Of a stretch of DNA of 64,000 bases, positions 32,800 through 45,900 are shown one piece after another. The position numbers and the translations under genes were made by a program. The notes under the pieces were generated by a model. It did not search any database. It was given only the letters and a program-made list of their open reading frames with translations, and was not told the origin of the DNA. How positions within the stretch are numbered: position 1 is the first letter of the stretch; each line of letters begins with the position of its first letter. The DNA comes from Scortum barcoo. Its lineage: Eukaryota; Chordata; Actinopteri; Centrarchiformes; Terapontidae. The stretch lies in contig CM041550.1 in assembly GCA_023238725.1 (NCBI GenBank), positions 9,998,440-10,062,439 on the forward strand, given 5' to 3'.

Positions 32800-35700
32800 T
32801 TAACATCCCATAACTTACCATCATCGTAGTATACTATAAAATAAACATACTTATTTGCATTGATATCTATCACCACCGAAAATGAAATCCCCTGGGAGTA
32901 AAATGATGTCACCTTCTGTCTCTGCAGAATCATTGGCATGAGATGACACTGCAATCTTAGGTGCTTCTTTACACAATATCCTCTGAAATATTTTAGAAAG
33001 TGCATATTTTGTTTTGTGCAAAGGCTTCACTGAGGAACATTGCTGAGATGGAGCATATTGCAGATCAACTTTTTAGACACTGTTTCAGTCGCAGATCTGT
33101 AATAACATCACATTTGTGTGTCTAAAACAAATTTACACTTTCAGCTTCAACAGAAGTAAAACCAGACAAACATGGGAGGAACATGCAAACAGTTCATAGT
33201 AGAAAGGAAAATATATGAAACCTGTGTTCTTTTTGATGAGAACACAATGACACTAGAGACATTTTTATTTTAGGATGAGCTGTTACTTTATGTAACAGTC
33301 ATCAATGTTTGAAAAACACTTCCTGTTTTTGGGCTTACTGTCAAGTATTCTGAATACCAAAAATGTATTCTTAACATTGACTGAAGTTACTTTTATAATG
33401 TTAAAAGATGTAGGGATAGGATGTGTGACAGCTTCATTTTTTATTTTTTTGAAATTATGAAATGACATAAACACTACACTCAGGGCAAAGCCTTGCGGCA
33501 TGTTACCTAGCTGTGGTGTAGATGTATAAAGAAACCAAAGCACTGATATAGTAATTTGATGGTCTGAAGGCAGAATCTGTGCTTTTGGCCTTTGCAAGTG
33601 AAACAGAATACATCTTGCAAAAGTGATGCACTTGGTGGGCTTTTCATCTCTGCCTAGTGAGATTTGAATCAATTGATCTTCCTAATGAGAGCAGGATTAA
33701 TATGCTTGGTCATTATTGTCACATTCAGAACTTTCTGTTTCTACTTAGAGGACTTGAACCAACTGCAAAATCTTCACCGGCTTTTTCAGCCCCATGATAT
33801 ATAGTAGTTAATGCGCAGTTTAAATGACAGTATGCATGTCAGTGGTTTCCCACTTTTAAATAATATCTCAGAGAGCCACCAAAAACATTGTCAATTTGGG
33901 TGGGTATACAGTCCACTTAGGAAGTGTCATTAAGCTGACAATGATCAATGCCTTCATTAGCGGTGCTGAATGGCTTCCATATCTGAGGAATTTTCAGAGC
34001 ATTCAGACTGTGCTGATCCATCCACTGAGCTGTCGATTAGAGATGTCGGACCATAAAGCAAAGCCATTTTTCAAAAGATCCCCACAGACACCCAGAAAAA
34101 ATCAAGTGACTGTATCTGAATGTTTTATAGGAGGGCCAGCTGCTTTTGTGCCAGCGACAAAGAGGTTGGTCAGTGTGCGAACAAACAGCTGCACAAGACG
34201 TTTAGTTCGATTGTTCTTTGACTGTTATCATATATTTACAGTGTTTTCAGTTTACAGTACTACAAATGCGCAGACCATCGGGTGTGGGATATTAAAATGA
34301 GTCCAAAGTTTACATTTTTATCACAACCAAAGATATCTGGTCTCATTAAGGACCATTTAGTTGGGTAACAGAGCTTCTAAATTGCTGCAAACAAAACAAT
34401 TAATACAGAATTGAATTTAAATTCAATCAATCAAGGCAATGATTTTTGCCTGCTTAGTATTAGTCAACTCTTCTTGCACCCCAAGGTCCTGAATAAATGT
34501 CAACCCTTGCAGTTTTGTACATATTCATATCAATGTCACATTTCTATTTTTGTGCTCCACAAAGGCACTCCTGACAACCACCATGAGAGCAAGGTTCTAA
34601 GTTGACTTCATGCACAAGGAGTCTATTATCCCAAGTGTGTGCACTCGTACACTAACTAAATTGAGGCTAAAGTAAAAATAAACTGACAATACTGACACAG
34701 TCTTCCAATTTAGAAATCACCAAATGGTACACACTGCTTTTGGCTGTGTTGATTTTTTCCCTCACTATTACAACCGTCTTTTGTTGTAGTTGATTAATTG
34801 TGCTTCATGTCCCATAGTTAGCTAATACACTATGTTTATGGGCCGTGTTCTTGGGGAGATTAATGTGGTCCTCTTGGAATCTAACGCTACTTAGATTTAC
34901 AGAGCAACCTCAAGTGCGGATCATTTTCAGTTAAATACTGCTGCATATCAATAATTGGTTCTAGTTCTTTTGCCCTAAGTGCATTTTCACTGAATTACAG
35001 CGGAGTCAGAAGGCATTAGCACATAGCTGTGATCACTGCTGTATGACAGTGGTTGTATTCGATATTACATACGAACATACTGCTCATATGACATATAATG
35101 TTCGTATATAATGTTCCAACTGCATAGTATGATTTTGTGTATATGTGGAACACCTGAATGAGTATTTGACACAAGCTTAAAGGACATATTCAACCACTCC
35201 AAAATGCAATGCAGTTGTGCAGACTGTCCAGTGTGGCACATAATATCATTTTGCCATAAAATAACACTGGAAATGTAATGTTGAAATCGATGTAGTCATG
35301 TGATGCAGAGAGGGTGTAATCCTGGTGTATACTTCAGTGTCAACAGCCGGCTGGTTACCTAATTGTTAATTTAGTATGCAGTATTGAATACAGACTGATG
35401 AGTTTAATAGTACACAGTGCATTATTAGTAATTTCAAGCACAACCAGTGTCTTTTCCGATACTACTAATTAGTCATTTTTGATTATTGCAAAAAAATCAA
35501 TATTACCCAGTCAGGGGCAGACGCCAGGGAGGGAGAGAGATATTGATGCATGAGAGTGGCATGCTGCAGATGATGACAAGGTGCAGCTTTTTCGCCGAAT
35601 GACGTCCCTCGTCCCAGAAGTATGTTGGTTTAGTCTCTGTCTGTGTCTGTTTGTTAACCTAAGATGACACAGTACTGAGCTCAGTGGATGGTTGGCAACA

Positions 35701-38700
35701 CTCAAAGAGGATCTGGCCCCAACCAAGCAGCAAATAAGTGACCCTGCAGGGGAAGAGTGGAGCGACTGCGGGGAACAGGTTGAGCTCACGAGGACTCAAG
35801 CGAGCCCAGCATCCTCTCTGGAGACATTTAGCGTATGTTGTGGATTGTTAGTAGCTGTCGTAGCATTTACAGCTCAGTGGCAATTAAATCCTCTGGATTT
35901 AAAACCAAATAATTTTACCAGTACGCATGGACCTGTGCTGTGATAGTACTTGTAAATACTGTAGGGGGATGTTACTTCTCTGTCGTGCTAAATAAAAAAA
36001 ATAAAAAAGAAATACAACTGATAATTTAGCTGATACCATAAAATGCAGTTTGCAAAACCTAAACCAGCTGTCTAGCATGTATTGACCTGCTTAAGCTGGC
36101 CACAAGGCTGGAATATAGTAAGTTTGTTAATATGGCAACCAAATAAACTGGTAAAATTGTGTAGTTGTCTTAGACTTCACATCTGTTTTTTGTGTAAGCT
36201 GCACCTTAAGGTGCTGGAATTATTTTCGACAGCATGGCCAGAGCCGATGAATCACCCATACACACATCTGAATATGCAAAACTTCCACAGCCACAGAGCA
36301 GCTTTTACACCCTTGTTATGAATCATGTCCAGTTTACATTATTGATTTGATCCTGTTGAGGAAATGAAACTGATATCATTCAAAGCTGTTTAATCTAATT
36401 TATTGTTTCAATAAACGCAAACTTGCCACAGAGCATATTCCACTTCTGCCTGGGGATGAGATTGTTACAGCTTTGCTTCTCTTTGTGTTGCTATAGTGAT
36501 AAATGTGTTGACTGCACTTCTGCTTAAAGTGAAATTAGATTATGGCAGGGTTATGAATCAAAAACACCTTGTCATATAGCTCTGACTAATAGGACTCATC
36601 GGCTCGACTGGGGTGCATTTGAAATCAGTTTCTGTGTGGCTGCCAGGTAAGGAAAAAAAAAAGGCAAAGAAATTAGAACAGTGAAATTTGTCTAAGACGG
36701 CAGAGATGTCAGATATCAAACTCATGCTTTCTCATTCATTCATTTGATTTATCCTATTATTAAACCCCAGTGGGAGAGAAGAATAGAAGAAGCTTAGCAA
36801 GGCAGAGGACAAGATCTACAGCACATCCAGGTTTCAAGGGTAATCATATTTTCTTTAGTTTTACAGTGCCAAGGAATGTTTTATCACACCATAACTTTTT
36901 TACTAGTCTCTTTAGGGAGCCATCATATCTCACCTTTGAAAACTATGTTGTGCGTACACTGCTAGCCACGAAGGAGGCATTTGTATTTCTCCAATGAGGC
37001 AAAGATCTGAGTTCTCCCCGCTGGAATGTCTTTATTTTGAAATTTGAAATTCAAATTAAAGAGTTGATGAATATTTTATGGATTCTGGCCAAGCAGGCAA
37101 TCTTGTCTGTCTATCATATCACCCCGGTTTGAGAGGCATCCCAACCACCATTTGAAAAATGCCAAATCGCGGGGAGCTTTCCATGAGATGCACGTTCATC
37201 AAACTGCACAAGCGTGAAGTTTTTGCAATACACTGGCATACTAGGATATTGTAAAAGTTTGCTTTGAAATTGATTTGAACAAATAATAAATTAAGGAGAG
37301 GCGACACATTAAAGTAAAAATCTAAATAAACTGGTCTATAAAATTATATATTATAGAAAAATGGTTCAATTCCTCCAGTTGAGTTCTGGAGACATTTCGA
37401 TTATATTCCAATGATCACTGGAACTGTACATGACATCTTATGAAGAAACTTTGTTGTTTTTCTTCCTATAATTTGCTGCTCAACTAAGGTTTTCAGTGCA
37501 GGCTGTTCTATCAACACTGATGTAATATCAAAATGTTTGACTGGAGAGAGAGGGGACCTGAGGAGCCAGACAAGCACAGGCTTATCTCTCCATTTGAAAA
37601 ACTTTATCGGACAGCACAGTGTAGGCCTGCACACATGTATTCGTCCACACACATACTGACAGCTTAACATCCGGTTGTAATCCATGGGGTCTCATCAATG
37701 CCAGAGTTTATTTTACTCTCCTTAATGACGTGGCAACGTTTTCAGGCGAGGTTCATGAAGTTCATCATCGGCTATAAAGGCCTTAAAAAGGATGTACTGT
37801 GCTCTGGTTGAATCATCCCTGCATGAATAAGAGATTCCCAGGTCACTGAGAGCCAAAATCTTCCCCAATTCATATTCAGCAAGGTCACTGTCTGGGTGAG
37901 CCATAATTATTTTCTGCATTATGTTTCATTTATAACCTTATAGCTAAAATGTCAAGTTTATGAATTAAGTATCTCTGCTACTTCAGTCATTTCATACATT
38001 TAATTTGAGGTATTAGAAAAAGGTAAAAAAAACAAAAAAGGAGAAAAGAAAATCAGAGCTCACATTGTTTCATGGTGTTGCCCGTACATTTTAGACCAAC
38101 TTTTTTTTTCAGTCAGGTGTGACCTTGAGTTAAATAAGTTCGCTTAGCCCCTGACTACCAATGTGAGTTCAGCACAGATGGAAAGTACATATATTTAGCG
38201 CAGCTACGTCGAATTTCCACAGGAATTGGCTTGAATTTCCTTCCACCAAAAACGTACAGTATAGAATTAAAATCATGTAAGAGATGACAGAATTGCATAT
38301 AGATCCTGTACATCATACATCATTAAATACGATTAATGTTTTTAATTTCTGCAACTATGCAGGTCAAATCTAGGGAAAAAATGCTTAGATTCAGCTAAAC
38401 ATAGTGGGACTGGCTACATTTGCATGCCCCTAGCAGTGTCACTGGCACCTGTCAGGAGTTAAACTCATTAGCATAATGATAAACTGCCATTTGACTTATC
38501 TTGGGAATGTGTTTTTCCTCTTTTCTTTCTCTAAAAAGAGATTCTGCTGATCACCCTCATCATGTAAAGATCTTCAGAATGGCTGTGTCAAAAAAAAAAA
38601 AAAAATAGCTAACACTCACAGCACATTTAGGCAGAGAAGGACAGGGCATTGTGAAACCATAGTCCCATAGTGCAAAGGTTTCAAAGTAGGTCAGGATGAA

Positions 38701-39700
38701 ATGCTCTCACGGGTGGGGCTCCAAGTGAATGGTCCCGGTGTGTCTGCACTACAGTGAGCATTCTTCTCCAGCGCGCAGCACTTCATGCTAACTTACAGTG
38801 TGTTTCAGGCCTGAAAGAGCCTACACAAAATGCCCCCGATCTCAAAGGCTGCCCGAGTGACTGATAAAAGGCTTTTCTAGCTGTGAAGTGTGCCTGCCTT
38901 CGCATCAAAACCCAGCCATCCCAGAGGAGTCGCTGCCGTTTTGAAGTGAAGCACAGCTCGTCCGTGGTGTCACATCGCATTTTCCCTCAGTCGCCGAGCC
39001 CAGGTCAGGCTCATCAGCTGGACTTCTAGAACAACTTACTAGAAAAAATAAAAATCAACCATTAAACCAACTTTTTTTCATTTTTCTCTTCTTAATATGG
39101 TTTAAGACTGTTTAATAAGGGCTACAAGTTTGAGTTAGGGGGAACAATCACAATAAGGTTTACACTTAATGTTGCAAGTTATTAATTCATAGTATGAAAG
39201 TTTGTTCAATAGCAATACACACAAAATCTTAGCCTTTATCATAAGAGGCTTTATTATAATATTTTGGACAATTTCCACAAGGCAATAGTAGCTAATGGAT
39301 TGGCCTGACCAATAAATAGCATGCTATTTATTGCTAAAAAAAAATCCCATCAGCCTCCAAACTCTAAAAAGAGTTTAATTATGATAACATTATTACATCA
39401 TAACACTTTACATATATACTTCACAATATAACATTTTTATATTATTAACAGGCTTTTAAAACAAAGCAGGTAAGCAACCACCAAAAACTCATCTCCAACC
39501 GTTTGTTTCAAAATGTTATATTTCACATCACTATCCAAACCCCCGGTGTGATAGTACCTCAATGATGTCCATTCAGAATTTGGACAGCAAATAAAACCAG
39601 GTTGGATTTCCTGCATCTGACCTCCATTTGTGAATGGCATGCACTGTGAAATTTGGATGACAAAAGAAATGTCCATAATCCTGCCAAAAACGACTGGCTA
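32800..39700. other. Long unique non-coding stretch
   Basis: About 7 kb without a supported gene. The longest frames, 129 codons minus (33283-33672) and 134 codons plus (33896-34300), show no domain, signal peptide, coiled coil or splice logic and begin at arbitrary ATGs. Homopolymer A runs occur near 36653 and 38589. An inverted repeat lies at 35069-35107. Confidence 0.55.
35069..35107. repeat. Perfect 10-bp inverted repeat, 19-base loop
   Basis: Arms ATACGAACAT and ATGTTCGTAT are exact reverse complements around a loop containing CATATG. It may be a fragment of a fish TAGTATGC-type repeat or an isolated hairpin. Confidence 0.6.
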
Positions 39701-39724
39701 AATAGGTTTAAAATGATATTTACT

Positions 39725-40040
39725 TGGTCGTTAGGCTGGTTTACAATCGCCAACAGGTAGGGAGTGAGAATAGGCAAACCAGTCCAAAGAGGGAAAGGCA
39801 GACAGGCGAAGGTCCAAAGGCATCAAACAAAGGCAAGCAGGCAGAGCAAGGAGTAGAGGCTGGACCAGCACAGCTATGAGGCGCACTAGACAATCAGGCA
39901 GAGGACTGTGGCTACTTGGCTGGTGCACAGATTATACACAATGACTGATAACAGAGGTAACAGAGGCGAGAGTCGTGAGAAGCAGGAATATCTTCTGGAG
40001 ACAACCTAGATACAGATGCACAGGCATGGGCATTATTGTG
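39725..40040 (-). mobile_element. LTR-like repeat fragment (CT-rich on the minus strand)
   Basis: On the minus strand the block is CT-rich with words such as CTCTGCCTGCTTGCC and CCTGTCTGCCTTTCC, resembling the middle of the 7.7-8.4 kb element. Neither the TG...CA ends nor a target duplication was found, so it is probably truncated. The 65-76-codon minus-strand frames across it are compositional. Confidence 0.4.
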
Positions 40041-40172
40041 GAAACTACTTATAGTGGTCATGGTTACAGTGATCAACCTCTTACATTGATGACTAATGAG
40101 TCCTATTAGTCAGAGACAAATACGCAAATGCTGTTTAAATTATTTGCTTCTTTCAGTGTTTTGGGTCTTTTC

Positions 40173-40648
40173 TAGGGCTGCACCCAACAATTATTTTTTT
40201 ATCGATTACTCAAACGATTATTTTTTATTACCTGATTAATATAACAATGAATTTAACCAAAATAAAAATAGAAGACTTGTCTTATTAGTATTCAGTTCAA
40301 TTATTTATTCAATCATCTCTTGAAATCAAACTAAACTGTTGAAGAGTTGTGCAACAGCGAATTTTTATCAGTGCTTTTTTACATTCACAAAGCATTTTAA
40401 CAGTGCTTTTTAGCTTACCTTTACCTTTCAACTGTAAGTAACACACAGCCAAACACTTGCACCCAAAGTGTCTCCACCTTGCCTCCTTTCTCTCTTTCCC
40501 TCCTCCACCCATCGCCATGATCACGATCAATTCAAACATTCAATTATTCAGTCGCCAGCCGGCAAATAGCTGCGGCCGTTGTAACGTAATTATCATGCGA
40601 CACGCCGACGCATGTTTTTAATTACATCGACGAATCGCCCCAGCCCTA
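40173..40648. mobile_element. hAT-like MITE with 8-bp target-site duplication
   Basis: The 476-bp element begins TAGGGCTG and ends CAGCCCTA, perfect 8-bp terminal inverted repeats, with looser complementarity further in (ATCGATTAC-type on the left, ATCGACGAATCG on the right). It is flanked on both sides by an exact GTCTTTTC (40165-40172 and 40649-40656), the 8-bp duplication expected of hAT elements. It encodes no transposase; the 76-codon minus frame inside is chance. A non-autonomous element mobilised in trans. Confidence 0.88.
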
Positions 40649-40659
40649 GTCTTTTCATA

Positions 40660-43280
40660 CATGACAACATATAGAAAAAAATGCGTACCATAAATCACCA
40701 TTACTATCTTAACAATACACATATTAATACTTACATGTGGTCATGGACTCACACAACCTGAGTAAATCAAGTGAAACTGCAAATGCAAATTACTTTTCTA
40801 ATGGCTGTTCTCCACAAAACCAGCAGGAGCCATAAAAAAAGGTTGTGTTGCTGTGCAAAGGGTTAACCAACACTATCCATACTTCCTGTAAGACTAGAGC
40901 CTAAACAAACAGGCCACGTAGCAGTTCTATACCCACCATTTTAGATATAAATATGCACAAATTTAATTTTAATTTGCAGTACTTACAATATAGTTGAGAA
41001 GATGAGTTTTTTTTTCTACAAAACAATATATGTACACATTTATACATACATACACATAATATATGCTTATGAAGCTCATGGGTCCTGCAACCCCCTGCTG
41101 CTAATTGAGGCAAACTGAAAACATCAACCAGTATTTTCATTAACATCATCAAGGCTGAAGAGTTTTCACACTTGCTAATTATAAACAAATAAAGACAGCA
41201 GTGGCGTACCAGTCAACAGCTTTAAGCAGCACTCTGTGTCTCCACTCAGATTGTCATGATTGTGTGCCTAAATGCAGGTCAAACAAGAGCTACTTCATAA
41301 ATTCATGATCCAACAGGGAAGTAAAAGGCAAAGTAACTACACAACAAACAAACAAAAGAGTGTGTCTATCTAACTGTGTCTGTATAGGCAGCTGTTTAGA
41401 CTTACAAATGTTTATATTGATTAAAGAATCACTGAATACAACATACTCAAATTTTATTTAGTAAAAGACTAGGAAAATGGACTACTAGGTCAGTGACAGG
41501 TTGACATCCATGTATGGCGGCACCATACATACAGTACATATCCTGAGACGGATCACTGCTTTCAACAAAATGGTCTTCATCCCCAATGAAGGAGGAGTCT
41601 GAACCGTATCCTTTCCTTGCTTTAAAAAAAGATGCTTAAGTACACTAACTAACATACTAACTTACACACACTATACTCATCCACTATACAGTAACTAACT
41701 ATACATTAACTAAGTACTGACTCGATCTTTGACATAGTCTATTTCCCTGCTTCTCTGCTCCTACGGCACCACCACATGTTGTCACTGTGATTTGACTGTG
41801 ACACTGATGACTCACAATTTGCACCACACATAATATAACACAACAATGTCATCAGCTTTTAACATGACCATACAATGTGATGATGCGAAAGACAGAAATC
41901 GTAGCTTTCAGTTGCAAGGAGATTGAACGCTCATTATGGTTTTTATTTTAGATAAATTTAAACAGGATTACGCAAGCAATAATCATTGGGCATCGCAATT
42001 AACTAATTTCTCTATAAAATGATTTTGCCATTTAGTTAGAAAACAGAACATACTTGAAAACCTCCCCAGCTCCCACACAACATTTACTCTAGAACATACT
42101 TAACTAAACTGTACATAGACACTACACATAGTAGGACACACACCACGGACACACATAATAGAGTACATAGTAAAATAGAGCCTTGCCCATGCTGTGTCAG
42201 GCCGATAGCAATGTTTGACTAAATGAGCCAGGCTGATGTACTCGTGGATTAAATTTAGTTTCAGTGTTTAAAGTCTTATGAGTTTGAAATGTCTGAAGGC
42301 ATGTGTCAGTTCAAGGGGAATGCAACATGCTCTAACCACATTATCAAGACCACTCGGCACTGAGGTCCCCTTGATTATGCTGCCCATTCAGCTTTTCAAG
42401 GTCCCCATGCATAGTGCTGTGTGCTATTTCCTATAAGACACAGAAATAGGCAATTATTATTATAACTATACACTGTCACATTCCTTGATGAAAGCACATA
42501 AATATTCAAAGACAATAAAACTCAAGAGATAGGTAAATGAGTTCAGATGATCCTTTATTCATGTAGTCTTACTGGAAAAAAACACATCTTATTTTCAAAA
42601 AATGATGAGCTACAGGCTAAAAAGGGCTCTCTACCAATATGCCACAATGCAACAATACACATCACTTGAATGTGACCCATGAACAGACTCTTGGCGTTTC
42701 GACCATTTCTCTTTTCTCTTTGGAGTTTGATCTGGAACTGGCTGTGGCATACAGAGATTCAAGGGTGCTCAGCCTGTGTGAAGCAATCAAGTTCTTAGTA
42801 CCTTATATTTAACAGTAATATATATCCATCTAAAATTACAGATGATATACATTTCTATAATGTAGGGGTGCATGTATTCACCCCAAAACATTCAGTATAG
42901 GATGATCACTTCGGCAGGCAACTTGGTTCAGTGCACCCCAGTGTATGCATCACCACATTATACAGGTATGTAAAGAGGAAAATTGGGGACAGTGCTACAC
43001 ATTGTCCAGGTTACAGGGCTCACAATAGGGTGTTCTCTGAGGAGCAAGAGTGTAAGATCAGGGATTATCTGCAAAAGGCTCACATGAGGTAATCTTAGAT
43101 ATCAATAAGGATCATGGTGTTTGAGGAAAGAAGACAAAAACAAGGTCAGCAATGCACATGCCCCAGGTTCAATGTCCTCAGGTTCCTAGGTTTGCCTACC
43201 AGCTGGCCACTGGTACACAAGGACTAATATGTAAGTTATCCAAAGACCCACCAGATGACCAAGAGGCGTGTCAGAGGTGT
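40660..43280. other. Non-coding DNA, partly low-complexity
   Basis: No gene is supported. Around 41635-41730 and 42080-42180, TAACTA/ACATA/ACACA words recur and suggest old degraded repeats. The 95-codon minus frame at 40901-41188 has no domain. A CAGTGGCGTACC word at 41201 resembles a transposon terminus but no partner end was found. Confidence 0.5.
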
Positions 43281-43639
43281 GTCAGCCAAGAAGACAGCCC
43301 CACAACATCCAGACGGTTTGCCAGAATCTCTTCGAGGCCGACCGATAGTCCTCCTCCATGGCCTCACCGAACTCCTCCCAGACCCGAGTTTTTGCCTCCA
43401 GGACCATCCGGGCTGCGGCTTGCTTGGCCTGCCGGTACCCTGTCAACTGCGTCAGGAGTCCCACAGGCCAACATGGTCCGATAGGACTCCTTCTTCAGCC
43501 TGACGGCATCCCTTACTTCCGGTGTCCACCACCTGGTTCGGGGGTTGCCGCCACGACAGGCACCAGAGACCTTGCGTCCACAACTTCGAACTGCCATGCG
43601 TCGACAATGGAGGCAGAGAACATGGTCCACTCGGACTCA

Positions 43640-43900
43640 ATGTCCCCAGCCTCCCTCGGAATCTGTGAGAAGCTCTTCCGGAGGTGGGAGTTGAAGACCT
43701 CCCTGACACAGAGGGCTCGGCCAGAGACGTTCCCAACAGACCCTCACAATACGTTTGGGTCTGCCAGGTCTGTCCAACTTCCTCCTCTGCCAGCGGATCC
43801 AACTCACCACCAGGTGGTGATCGGTTGACAAGCTCAGCCCCTCTCTTTACCCGAAGTGTCCAAGACATACGGCCGGAGATCAGATGAAACGACAACAAAG
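43640..43900 (-). pseudogene. LINE ORF2 endonuclease domain, part 2
   Basis: After frameshifts, the minus strand gives DFVVVSSDLRPYVLD-like sequence near 43885, then T-D-H-H-L-V-V-S-W-I-R-W near 43790-43825. The DHH block is the C-terminal catalytic His region of the endonuclease. Basic linker peptide follows (R-P-G-R-P-K-R-I-V-R-V). Continuation through AAVRSCGRKVSGACRGGNPR-like and EVRDAVRLKKESY-like peptides reaches about 43460. Split over at least three frames. Confidence 0.75.
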
Positions 43901-43999
43901 TCGATCATGCCGACCTCCGGCCTAGGGTGTCCTGGTGCCACGTGCACTGATGGACACCCTTATGCTCGAACATGGTGTTCGTTCATGGACAAACTGTGA

Positions 44000-44395
44000 C
44001 TAGCACAGAAGTCCAATAACAGAACACCTGCTCGGGTTCAGATCGGGGAGGCCGTTCCTCCCGATCACGCCCCTCCAGGTATCACTGTTGTTGCCCACGT
44101 GAGCGTTGAAGTCCCCCAGTAGAACAATGGAGTCCCCAGTCAGAGCACTATCAAGTACCCCTCCCAGGGACTCCAAGAAGGCCGGGTACTCTGTACTGCT
44201 GTTCGGCCCGTAGGCACAAACAACAGCAAGAGACCTATCCCCAACCCGAAGGCGCAGGGAAGCGACCCTCTCATTCACCAGGGTGAACTCCAACACATGG
44301 CGGCTGAGCTGGGGAGCTATAAGCAAGCCCACACCAGCTCGCCGCCACTCACCCTGGGCAAGCTCCAGAGTAGTGGAGGGTCCAGCCCCTCTCAA
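44000..44395 (-). pseudogene. LINE ORF2 endonuclease domain, part 1
   Basis: The 131-codon frame has R-R-A-G-V-G-L-L near residues 18-25, a V-V-C-A-Y-G-P-N strand near 58-65 and L-L-G-D-F-N-A-H-V-G at 92-101. This is the conserved GDFN block of AP-like endonucleases that nick target DNA for LINE insertion. The frame then slips near 44020-44040, where a family-typical LLLDFCASHS peptide continues out of frame. The ATG is internal; related frame continues upstream to about 44550. Non-functional. Confidence 0.8.
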
Positions 44396-44649
44396 GGAGC
44401 TGGGTTCCAGAGCCCAAGCTATGCGTGGAGGTGAGCCCGACTATCTCTCTAGCCGGTACCTCTCAAGCCTCCCCGCACGAGCTCAGGCTCCTTCCCCCCC
44501 AGCAGAGGTGACATTCCATGTCCCTATTGCCCTACCAGGGGCGTAATGCCACCAACAACATAGCTCCTAGGATCATTCAGGGCACTTTTACAAACCCCTC
44601 CACCACAGTAAGGTGGTGGTTCAAGGAGGGGAACGTTTATTTTAAAAAA

Positions 44650-45400
44650 ATCTATTCACTTGAATTACTCATTAACAATGAATATAACAACGAATATTTG
44701 TGCACCATCCATTGTTCAATGCTACTTTTTATTACTGGACTGATGTTCGAAAATAGTGACTGAATAAAAATGCCCTTGATTTGTTTTGATTAGTACTCTT
44801 TAAAAGTTGGCCTACACATTCAAGTAAAGGAAAATAATCAAACTAAACTAATCTGAGTTGCAAATTCTCAATACGTCCATCTTTTTTCACATATGTGGAT
44901 ATATGTCATTACTATGCTTACCTCATTTATTGATAAACATGAGCTATGACGGAGAGTAAAGATAAACACAGATGAAGAAAAGAAAATGCTAAAATGGCAG
45001 AACATGGCAAATTATTTGGCTTTGAATTTATAATTTCATTTGGCAATAGTAATGAGGAACAGGTGATTTCATGTCCAGGTTACCTGAGTACAAAATAAAC
45101 TGTGCTAATATTATGTCCTTTATTATTTACTTAGGGATTCAAACCATTATTTAATATATTACCAAAGCTGCATATGAAGTGTTTTGCCTTCTTTTGCAGT
45201 GGTGTCTCAGGTAAAAATGTTTCAGGATGGTCTCCGTCTGTCAACTCACCTGAGTACCACTGTTGTGGTGGTGCAAAAGGTTCAGCTCCGGTAAAAGTGT
45301 TTTTTGTTTTTTCTCCTGCGGCTGTCTACTTTCAAAGCTGTTATTAACTTGAGACTATCTGAAGAACATATAGGAATTTTGCAAATAATAAGTTTGTCAG
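44650..45400. other. AT-rich non-coding DNA
   Basis: Between the LINE and the coiled-coil relics. No frame with domain content; the 81-codon frame ending at 44763 overlaps the LINE 5' end and is chance. Confidence 0.5.
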
Positions 45401-45411
45401 TGCTTGGCTTT

Positions 45412-45900
45412 CTAATAAAGATATCTTCGGTGGACTCTAGCAGGTTTAAAGGCTTCTGCGATCAGTTTACAAGCTTTAAACTTCATTTCTTTCTGAGCAC
45501 CTCCATCGTTTCTTCTGGTGCCTGGGGCCAGCTCCTCAAGCCTCATCCGCTCCATGTGTTGCTGAAGGGCTTCTTTCTCAGTTTTCAGTCTTTCAACCAG
45601 CTTCAAGGCTATCTCCTTAAGCCGAAGCCTGACTTCCTCTGGTTGCCTCTAGTGGATACCAGCCCTAAGCTCTTTCAAATCCCTTATCCTCTTTATCTTT
45701 CTAAGTCTTATTTAACTCATCTAGGGCTCAGCTGGAGGTGCTCTGGAGGAGGGTTTGAATTTTTTTTATCTATCTAGCTTCTTTGAATCTCTAAACCTCC
45801 TTTCTAGGTTTGAATTTCAAGCTCTGCTCCACCTGCAGTTTCTTCTCTGTCCTGCTCCTGTCACCCTCCAACTGATGTCACAGTCTCAGCTACTGTCTAT
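45412..45900 (-). pseudogene. Coiled-coil protein pseudogene, copy 2 (more decayed)
   Basis: A minus-strand frame of 64 codons (45412-45606) gives V-E-R-L-K-T-E-K-E-A-L-Q-Q-H-M near residues 3-17 and K-L-I-A-E-A-F near 47-53. These parallel K-R-L-Q-A-E-K-E-A-L-E-Q-E-M and K-L-I-S-E-A-F of the copy at 46.2-46.7 kb. Similarity also runs upstream to about 45900 at nucleotide level (a CTCTGGAGGA word, then a TTGAATTTCAAGCTCTGCT stretch against TTGAGTTTAAAGCTCTGCT) but through stops. Heptad-like Leu and Glu/Lys spacing suggests coiled coil. No host family was identified. Confidence 0.6.

Larger units (their letters stand above)
43290..44640 (-). mobile_element. 3'-truncated LINE copy: 5' region and ORF2 endonuclease
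   Basis: Read on the minus strand, this is the start of a fish LINE: a short 5' region (with an ACCACCTTACTGTGGTGG hairpin near 44610 and TGATCCTAGGAGCTATGTTG near 44570), the AP-endonuclease domain, and the linker up to a WEEFGEAMEEDYRSASKRFW-type peptide near 43330. The reverse transcriptase and 3' end are absent, the reverse of the usual 5' truncation. Several frameshifts break the frame. I recognise it as a common fish non-LTR family but cannot fix the clade (Rex1, CR1/L2-like or RTE-like) by eye. Confidence 0.8.

Noticed and set aside
33283..34300. 129-codon minus and 134-codon plus frames
   Set aside because: No domain, signal or coiled-coil features, arbitrary starts and no splice context. 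Lengths are within what about 7 kb of AT-rich DNA gives by chance.
41199..41212. CAGTGGCGTACC transposon-terminus-like word
   Set aside because: No complementary terminus or target duplication was found nearby.
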